This document shows positions 1-4,298 of a stretch of DNA of 5,823 bases, piece after piece. The stretch comes from Spirochaetales bacterium. GTDB lineage: Bacteria; Spirochaetota; Spirochaetia; ARS1246. The stretch spans positions 1 to 5,823 of the forward strand of contig JAFGHN010000190.1 of assembly GCA_016930115.1 (NCBI GenBank), given 5' to 3'. How positions within the stretch are numbered: position 1 is the stretch's first letter; each line of letters begins with the position of its first letter. The position numbers were made by a program, and so were the translations under genes. The notes under the pieces were generated by a model that ran no database searches, had not been told where the DNA came from, and was given only the letters and a program-made list of their open reading frames with translations.

Positions 1-912
1 CCGCTTTTCAGATCTCCTCCCTCTTTTGAGATGCCGGACGGCGTAACGCCATACTACTGCGATCCTGAGGAGGCGGATGCGCTCGTTCAAGCGTTTCTCG
101 GTGCCGAGACTGTCTATCACACCGCCGGCTTTGTTTCGTTCGCCCTGAACTCGTATAAGAAACTCTACGCAGCAAATGTAGCTGTAACGCGAAATGTCAT
201 CGGTGCTTGTTTGAAATCCGGCGTCAAAAGGCTCATCCATGTCGGCACCATCGAGGCGTTTGATCTCCTCGCGGGCGAGTATCCGATAACCGAAGAATCG
301 GCCATCCGGCCGGAGCATACGGTCATGCCCTACGGCAAAACAAAGGCCCTTGCGGTGCTCGATGTCGAGCAGGCGGTCAGAGACAGAGGCCTCGATGCGG
401 TTATCGTGTTCCCCACCGGGTTCATAGGGCCCTTCGATTACAAGATCTCCGCCATGACCCGATTGGTATTGGACTTTCTGGACGGAAGGATTCCCGCAGG
501 AATTGCCGGCGGGTTCGATTTTGTAGACGTGCGTGATGTCGCCGCCGGGATGATGCATGCCGCGAAAAAGGGCAACCCCGGGGACAGGTATATGCTGCCG
601 GGGCGTTACACCACGGTGCGGGAGCTTTTGTTACTTCTCGAGGAGCTGACCGGCAAACCGGCGCCCCGCCTGGACGTGCCCTCCGGCTTGTCGACGGCGT
701 TTGGAGCGGCCGCCGAGCTTTTTTACCTGTTGAGTGGAAAACCGCCGCGATATACGCGGAAATCGATAAAGATTCTCTCCCTTGGAGTAACCGTCAACGG
801 CGGCCGGGCGCAGGAAAAACTGGGATACTCGCCGCGGCCGTTGAGCCGGACACTCAAAGATACGCTCGACTGGCTCGTCGGCGCCGGTTACCGTGGCAAG
901 GCGGCTACATGA
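1..912 (+). CDS. NAD(P)-dependent epimerase/dehydratase, extended SDR family (5' end cut off by window)
   Basis: The frame is open from base 1 to the TGA at 910-912, so this is the C-terminal ~303 residues of a larger protein. The first in-frame ATG at 31 is unlikely to be the true start, because the Rossmann GxxGxxG nucleotide-binding motif and first strands are missing and must lie upstream. Visible extended-SDR features are the VYHTAG strand-4 motif (codons from 112), the NV..TRNVIGACLKSGVKRLI helix/strand, a VGT triplet (241-249) whose Thr occupies the usual catalytic Ser place, and the YGKTK catalytic Tyr-x3-Lys (Tyr at 331, Lys at 343). FDFVDVRDVAAGM follows, typical of the dihydroflavonol-reductase/3-beta-HSD/sugar-epimerase group. 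It is expected to be a cytoplasmic enzyme that oxidises or reduces a hydroxyl or keto group with NAD(P)(H). The substrate cannot be read from the sequence. Its 3' end overlaps the convergent reductase gene by 8 bp. Confidence 0.9.
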   Translation, partial: PLFRSPPSFEMPDGVTPYYCDPEEADALVQAFLGAETVYHTAGFVSFALNSYKKLYAANVAVTRNVIGACLKSGVKRLIHVGTIEAFDLLAGEYPITEESAIRPEHTVMPYGKTKALAVLDVEQAVRDRGLDAVIVFPTGFIGPFDYKISAMTRLVLDFLDGRIPAGIAGGFDFVDVRDVAAGMMHAAKKGNPGDRYMLPGRYTTVRELLLLLEELTGKPAPRLDVPSGLSTAFGAAAELFYLLSGKPPRYTRKSIKILSLGVTVNGGRAQEKLGYSPRPLSRTLKDTLDWLVGAGYRGKAAT

Positions 913-1663
913 CGAAAGGCAGCACCGCCTTGCGGTTTTTGGGATATTCCGGAAAAGTCCTGGCGTACCACTTGTGATGAGAAAGGGCGCGTGGAATCAG
1001 ATTTGCGGCGGTGAAAACAGCAAAGGAAAGACCGGCCAAAGACCAGGTGGCGAGCGCCCAGCCGCACCACTGCACGATTTCGCCGAAGTAGTTCGGCGCG
1101 GAGACAAAACGGTACATGCTCCCATACGGGATTCTGTAGTCCGTATCTTCAGGACCTCTGAGATTCCTCAGGATGTGATCGCACCGGATGTGTACATACA
1201 TGCCCCAGAAGAAGAGAAATACACCAATGAGAAACCGCGGGTCGACCAGCCATGAAACCGGGTATGCGTTTTCAGCGTGAAACAGATGATATCCATTCAC
1301 AAATCCGTTGGCTCCGTTGAAGACCATTGCCATGAGGATAAGCGCCACCGGGAAACCCTTTCTTGCGCCGCGCATCAGTAACGGGTAGATAAAGGTCCTG
1401 TAGACGTAATGCGTCTGCCAGAGAAGAATGAATATGGTGAGCGGCGTCGTCATCGATGTTCCCGTGCTGTAGAAGATCAGTATGACGAACACGGCGGGGG
1501 CTTCCATAACGATCCAGGCAACCCTTGCCCGAACCATCGGTCCCCATCCGTTTCTTGTATACCTGCCGTAGGGCGCCCGCACAAACATGAGACTGACGAA
1601 GGTAATCGCCGCCGCCGAGAAAATGGTAATGAGCACTATTCTGTATGCGTGCTGCAGAATCAT
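905..1663 (-). CDS. Steroid 5-alpha-reductase (SRD5A) family integral membrane protein
   Basis: The 252-residue protein is close to the usual ~255-260 residues of 3-oxo-5-alpha-steroid 4-dehydrogenases and is mostly hydrophobic, with about six membrane spans. The family C-terminal signature is very clear: IPYGSMYRFVSAPNYFGEI, then WCGWALATWS, then PRALSHHKWY and a YPKNRKAVLPF tail. Near the N-terminus it keeps APYGRY, a Glu in MEAP (Glu54) and the Tyr of THYVYRT (Tyr86). These match the Glu and Tyr that contact the substrate enone in human SRD5A2. The family reduces an activated C=C bond with NADPH inside the membrane. In a bacterium the natural substrate is unknown; a steroid, polyprenoid or other enone lipid is possible. 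The ATG at 1663 is preferred: its A is also the last base of the upstream gene's TGA (TGATG), implying translational coupling. A TTG one codon earlier is less likely. No Shine-Dalgarno sequence is evident. Confidence 0.88.
   Translation of the reverse strand: MILQHAYRIVLITIFSAAAITFVSLMFVRAPYGRYTRNGWGPMVRARVAWIVMEAPAVFVILIFYSTGTSMTTPLTIFILLWQTHYVYRTFIYPLLMRGARKGFPVALILMAMVFNGANGFVNGYHLFHAENAYPVSWLVDPRFLIGVFLFFWGMYVHIRCDHILRNLRGPEDTDYRIPYGSMYRFVSAPNYFGEIVQWCGWALATWSLAGLSFAVFTAANLIPRALSHHKWYARTFPEYPKNRKAVLPFVM
924..940 (+). terminator. Possible weak terminator after the SDR gene
   Basis: A 5-bp stem ACCGC/GCGGT (924-928 with 932-936) with a 3-nt loop is followed by a run of T to 940, starting 12 nt after the SDR stop. 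The stem is short, and the site lies inside the 3' coding end of the opposing gene, so coding constraint could explain it. No other terminator candidate is visible for the SDR gene. Confidence 0.25.
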
Positions 1664-2250
1664 CAAAAATTGAAGGTCAGTCCGGCGGTCACACCCTGGC
1701 TGAATCTCCAGTTGAAGATCTCGATATTTACGGCCAACCAGTCAAGGATGAAATACCTGACGCCGCCGGCGGTGGTGATCCCCAGCCCGTTTGAAGGGAT
1801 AGGCGGTGGCGCGCTCTCGTAGGCGCCGGTGAAGCTTATGAAATCGTACACCGGCCCGCAGGCAACGTAAAAATCGAAGTTTTCCATGTAAGGGAGACTG
1901 TGGCCCCGGAGGTTATTGAAGGATATATGCGCCGTCGCGGCAAGGCCGACTCCCAGGTGGAGCCACCCGGTGCCGCTTTCATCCTCAGGATTTTTGTAGT
2001 TGGTAATAAGGCCGCGTGCGGAGATGCCGAAGTCCAGGGGCATAAAATCATCGATCTTGATGCTCGAGATGATAACATCGACGGAAGGGTAGGCGGCAAG
2101 CCTGAAGGCGTAACTCAATCCGCCGGAAAGCGAGACGGCGACATCCCAGCGGCTGTATGTCGAATCCCATACCGCTGTTGAAGGATCGGCCTGCAACGAA
2201 GCCGACATGTGGAGCAGCGCCGCGAGAAACAGAATTAGCCTTTTTTTCAT
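1663..2250 (-). CDS. Secreted outer-membrane beta-barrel-like protein, uncharacterised
   Basis: A 195-residue protein. Residues 1-21 form a classical signal peptide (MKKR, hydrophobic core LILFLAALL, likely cleavage after SLQA before DPS). The rest has alternating polar/aromatic stretches such as YSRWDVAVSLSGGLSYAF, GWLHLGVGLAATAHISF and FDFYVACGPVYDFISF. It ends in GVTAGLTFNF with a terminal Phe, as expected of a beta-signal recognised by the Bam machinery. Length fits a small barrel of about 8 strands. I do not recognise a specific family, so function is unknown. The start ATG (2250-2248) is preceded on its strand by GGAAAGAG, a fair ribosome-binding site. It is the first gene of a two-gene unit with the 5-alpha-reductase homologue. 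No strong promoter is visible in the short gap to the tRNA terminator, so expression may rely on a promoter embedded upstream or on read-through. Confidence 0.75.
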   Translation of the reverse strand: MKKRLILFLAALLHMSASLQADPSTAVWDSTYSRWDVAVSLSGGLSYAFRLAAYPSVDVIISSIKIDDFMPLDFGISARGLITNYKNPEDESGTGWLHLGVGLAATAHISFNNLRGHSLPYMENFDFYVACGPVYDFISFTGAYESAPPPIPSNGLGITTAGGVRYFILDWLAVNIEIFNWRFSQGVTAGLTFNF

Positions 2251-2264
2251 TGTTCTCTTTCCAT

Positions 2265-2290
2265 AGAGATCACAAGAAGAGATCAGAAGA
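2265..2290. repeat. Two tandem 13-nt direct repeats in the leader of the outer-membrane gene
   Basis: AGAGATCACAAGA (2265-2277) is followed directly by AGAGATCAGAAGA (2278-2290), identical at 12 of 13 positions. They fill the space between the tRNA terminator stem and the ribosome-binding site of the minus-strand outer-membrane protein gene. A regulator-binding or RNA-level role is possible, but a local duplication would look the same. Confidence 0.6.
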
Positions 2291-2318
2291 AAAAACCGCC
2301 TGCGTTGCCGCAGGCGGT
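2290..2318 (-). terminator. Intrinsic terminator of the tRNA-Phe gene
   Basis: Read on the minus strand, a perfect 10-bp GC-rich stem (ACCGCCTGCG with CGCAGGCGGT, 2295-2304 and 2309-2318) closes a GCAA tetraloop of the stable GNRA class. It is followed by an uninterrupted T tract down to 2290. It begins 5 nt after the mature 3' end of the tRNA and should separate most tRNA transcription from the outer-membrane gene beyond. Confidence 0.9.
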
Positions 2319-2323
2319 CTCCG

Positions 2324-2396
<73 letters not shown>

Positions 2397-2409
2397 ACAT
2401 CAAGAAAGA

Positions 2410-2438
2410 TTTATACCGGCGCATCCGATTTTTGTCAA
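2410..2438 (-). promoter_or_regulatory. Sigma-70 promoter of tRNA-Phe
   Basis: On the minus strand a perfect -35 TTGACA (2438-2433) and a -10 TATAAA (2415-2410) are separated by exactly 17 nt. The -10 box ends 13 nt before the mature tRNA 5' end, so transcription would start a few nucleotides upstream of the tRNA. This is what a strong stable-RNA promoter looks like. Confidence 0.88.
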
Positions 2439-2461
2439 GACGCGGAGCGTTATGATATGAT
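2432..2461 (+). promoter_or_regulatory. Probable promoter of the fliG1 operon, overlapping the tRNA promoter
   Basis: A plus-strand -35 TTGTCA (2432-2437) and -10 TATGAT (2456-2461) are spaced 18 nt apart, each matching consensus at 5 of 6 positions. The -35 hexamer lies over that of the divergent tRNA-Phe promoter. A start near 2468 would leave a leader of about 50 nt before fliG1. A closer TATGAT at 2451-2456 gives a 13-nt spacer and is less likely. Confidence 0.5.
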
Positions 2462-2464
2462 AGC

Positions 2465-2478
2465 TTGAGCACGCTCAA
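2465..2478. repeat. 14-bp palindrome just downstream of the fliG1 -10 box
   Basis: TTGAGC-AC-GCTCAA is a perfect inverted repeat with 6-bp arms, at the predicted transcription start of the fliG1 operon. The position suits a repressor operator or a small 5' hairpin. Function is inferred from position only. Confidence 0.4.
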
Positions 2479-2508
2479 AAGCTGCGATTGGTGGCGGTGT
2501 GAGTGTGC

Positions 2509-2513
2509 GGGAG
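2509..2513 (+). promoter_or_regulatory. Ribosome-binding site choosing the fliG1 start
   Basis: GGGAG lies 6 nt before the ATG at 2520. The upstream in-frame GTG codons at 2499 and 2505 have no comparable Shine-Dalgarno sequence at proper distance, so the ATG is favoured. Confidence 0.6.
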
Positions 2514-2519
2514 AAAAGG

Positions 2520-3635
2520 ATGAAACCCTCAGAAAAGGCCATGAACGCGTACAAAATCGCCGCAGGGAAGAAGAAGAGACAGCATGCCGGGCCGCATGGT
2601 GTTTTAGACAACGCGGAAAGACAGGTTGCCGGTCTTATGACGGAGAGCAAAGGAGGGGTAACCAGGGCGGCGAAACTCCTCATGCTTCTCGACGCGGAAG
2701 ATGCGGCGCGGATTGTGAAACACCTCAGTGATTCCGAGGTTGAGACCATAGCGCGGGAGATCGCGGATATCAGGAGGATAGGGAGAGATGAAGCTCACCG
2801 GATTCTCGATGATTTTCACCTGAAAAAGAAACGCGAAAGACCGGTGAACGGCGGCCCGACGGTGGCGAGAGAGATACTTCTCTCTTCTTTCGGGGAAGAG
2901 AAGGGCATGGCGCTATTCAGGCGGGCGGTGCCGATAGAAATCGCCAATCCCTTTGACTTTCTTGAGGATCTCGACTTTCAGCAGATTCTTATGCTGCTCA
3001 AGCGTGAGACTCCCCCTGTAATCGCGTCCATTCTCCCTTACCTTGAGGCAAGAAAAGCTTCCCAGGTACTCGAAGCGCTCGCTCCCGCTGCACAGATGAA
3101 TGTTGTGAAGCGGATAGCCAGGATGCAGCGCGTCTCTCCCGAGGCACTTTCGAAAGTGGCGGAAGCGCTACGTGAGAAAATCAGAAAACAGGGCCGGCTG
3201 GTCACCGAGGAAATCGACGGCCCGCAGGTCCTCGCGGAGATACTGAACAATATGGCCGTTGAAAGCGAGCGAAGTATCCTCCGGTTTCTCGACGAGTATA
3301 ACCCCGAGCTGGTAGAACATATACAAGATCGTCTCTACACGATCGAGGTGGTTTTTAATATCGAGAGCCAGGACCTGCAGGCGCTGCTCCGTGAGTTTTC
3401 TGAGCGGGAGATTGCTATTATATTAAAGGGGAAGAACGATGAAGTCCGTGAGCGCATTCTCGGCAACGTGTCCGAGCGGATGCGTCAATTGGTGAGCGAG
3501 GAAAGCGATCGCCTTGGGCCGATGAAGAGAAGCGAGGTGGAAAGGGCCACCCGGGATTTTGTCACGTATATTCGCCAGTCCGCAGAGGACGGCAGGATAG
3601 TCATCGCCCGAAAAGACGAAGCAGGTAAGGAGTGA
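2520..3635 (+). CDS. fliG1: Flagellar motor switch protein FliG, spirochaete FliG1-type
   Basis: The 371-residue protein is slightly longer than a typical ~335-345-residue FliG because of a basic N-terminal extension. A FliG-N-like segment (about residues 40-100, GGVTRAAKLLMLLDAEDAA) is followed by FliG-M (about 115-225, with REILLSSFGEEKG, PFDFLEDLDFQQILMLL and an alpha-solenoid ending VSPEALSKVAEALREKI). FliG-C is about 234-365 (LAEILNNM, IILKGKNDEVRERILGNVSERM, LGPMKRSEVE). Canonical FliG sits on the MS ring, binds FliM and couples MotA to rotation at the cytoplasmic base of the flagellum. Several hallmarks are altered: the FliG-M EHPQ motif reads ETPP (163-166), the linker MFxF motif reads LYTI (272-275), and the usual DDR of the torque region reads ESQ (282-284). 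Spirochaetes commonly carry two FliG proteins, and the divergent copy is called FliG1, which fits. The gene heads a likely operon with the TM2 gene and alaS. It could instead start at GTG 2499 or ATG 2541. Confidence 0.85.
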   Translation: MKPSEKAMNAYKIAAGKKKRQHAGPHGVLDNAERQVAGLMTESKGGVTRAAKLLMLLDAEDAARIVKHLSDSEVETIAREIADIRRIGRDEAHRILDDFHLKKKRERPVNGGPTVAREILLSSFGEEKGMALFRRAVPIEIANPFDFLEDLDFQQILMLLKRETPPVIASILPYLEARKASQVLEALAPAAQMNVVKRIARMQRVSPEALSKVAEALREKIRKQGRLVTEEIDGPQVLAEILNNMAVESERSILRFLDEYNPELVEHIQDRLYTIEVVFNIESQDLQALLREFSEREIAIILKGKNDEVRERILGNVSERMRQLVSEESDRLGPMKRSEVERATRDFVTYIRQSAEDGRIVIARKDEAGKE

Positions 3636-3660
3636 TACAGCGGTGTTCTCAAAGCCGGGG

Positions 3661-3688
3661 TTTACCATGATACGGCATTCACTGTAAT
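3661..3688 (+). promoter_or_regulatory. Possible weak internal promoter before the TM2-domain gene
   Basis: TTTACC (3661-3666) and TGTAAT (3683-3688) are 16 nt apart in the 80-bp gap between fliG1 and the next gene. The -10 match is 5 of 6 and the -35 match is weak. It could give expression of the TM2 gene and alaS independent of fliG1. Confidence 0.22.
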
Positions 3689-3702
3689 CTCGAACGATTG
3701 TT

Positions 3703-3707
3703 GGAGG
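3703..3707 (+). promoter_or_regulatory. Ribosome-binding site choosing the GTG start of the TM2-domain gene
   Basis: GGAGG is placed 8 nt before the GTG at 3716. An upstream in-frame TTG at 3698 would put this strong Shine-Dalgarno sequence inside the coding region, so the GTG start is favoured. Confidence 0.7.
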
Positions 3708-3715
3708 CTGGTACG

Positions 3716-4243
3716 GTGTATTCGACCTTTCTCGCTTACCTGCTCTGGTTTGTGGGCGGGTTCGGCACGTTGGGTTTTCACAGATTCTACCTCGGTAAGT
3801 TCGGCACAGGGATTCTCTATTTTCTGACAGGCGGCTTGGCCTTCATCGGCAGCATTTACGATTTCTTGACACTGCCGATGCAGGTCCGCGACGCCAATCT
3901 TGAGACGCGTTACCGAAGGGCTCTTGAATACGGCGTCTCCCGCGATACCATGGTCACGGATACGCGCGGTGACTTCAGGCGCGCCAGCAGGAACGTCAGG
4001 GAAATCGGCGGTGATTCAATTGAACGGGTGATTTTGCGGACGGCAAAAAAGAACAACGGGCTTGCCACGCCGGCCGAAGTGGCGCTTGAAGGAGATATAT
4101 CACTCGACGAGGCGAAGAAACACCTGGAACAGCTGGTATCCAAAGGTTTCGCTGAGGTACGGGTCAGCAAGTCCGGGAATCTGGTGTATATGTTTGCTGA
4201 TTTTTCGACGGATGAAACCGAAAACAAGCTGGAAGATTTTTAG
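3716..4243 (+). CDS. TM2-domain membrane protein with winged-helix-like C-terminus
   Basis: A 175-residue protein starting at GTG. Residues 2-53 match the TM2 domain: a first membrane span (FLAYLLWFVGGFG), the hallmark turn LGFHRFYLGK (19-28) and a second span (GILYFLTGGLAFIGSIYDFLTL) with the conserved Asp49. Residues 54-100 form a charged, Arg-rich linker. Residues 101-161 (SIERVILRTAKKNNGLATPAEVAL, then LDEAKKHLEQLVSKGFAEV, then a two-strand wing SKSGNLVYMF) resemble a winged helix-turn-helix fold. The tail is acidic. The function of TM2 proteins of this kind is not established. The layout suggests a membrane-anchored protein with a cytoplasmic nucleic-acid- or protein-binding domain. It lies 80 bp after fliG1 and 55 bp before alaS on the same strand, so it is probably co-transcribed. 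The winged-helix call rests on pattern only. Confidence 0.78.
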   Translation: MYSTFLAYLLWFVGGFGTLGFHRFYLGKFGTGILYFLTGGLAFIGSIYDFLTLPMQVRDANLETRYRRALEYGVSRDTMVTDTRGDFRRASRNVREIGGDSIERVILRTAKKNNGLATPAEVALEGDISLDEAKKHLEQLVSKGFAEVRVSKSGNLVYMFADFSTDETENKLEDF

Positions 4244-4284
4244 TTCCCGCTTCCTATAGAAAAGTAATTCGCTCTTAGTATGGT

Positions 4285-4292
4285 AGAAGGAG
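4285..4292 (+). promoter_or_regulatory. Strong ribosome-binding site of alaS
   Basis: AGAAGGAG ends 6 nt before the ATG at 4299. It is a near-ideal Shine-Dalgarno sequence and fixes the alaS start. Confidence 0.75.
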
Positions 4293-4298
4293 TACGAT

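Noticed and set aside
893..1255. Plus-strand open frame of 120 codons after the SDR gene
   Set aside because: It is antisense to the well-supported 5-alpha-reductase gene and its product is low-complexity charged sequence with no family features.
1409..1822. Plus-strand open frame of 137 codons
   Set aside because: It is antisense to the reductase and the outer-membrane gene and spans their junction. There is no ribosome-binding site or domain.
2295..2318. The hairpin beside the tRNA as a riboswitch or attenuator for the outer-membrane gene
   Set aside because: A simple perfect stem with a T tract right after a tRNA is fully explained as its terminator, and no alternative pairing partner was seen.
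4244..4298. Terminator or T-box leader before alaS
   Set aside because: The 55-bp gap is too short for a T-box and shows no stem with a T tract, only a strong ribosome-binding site.
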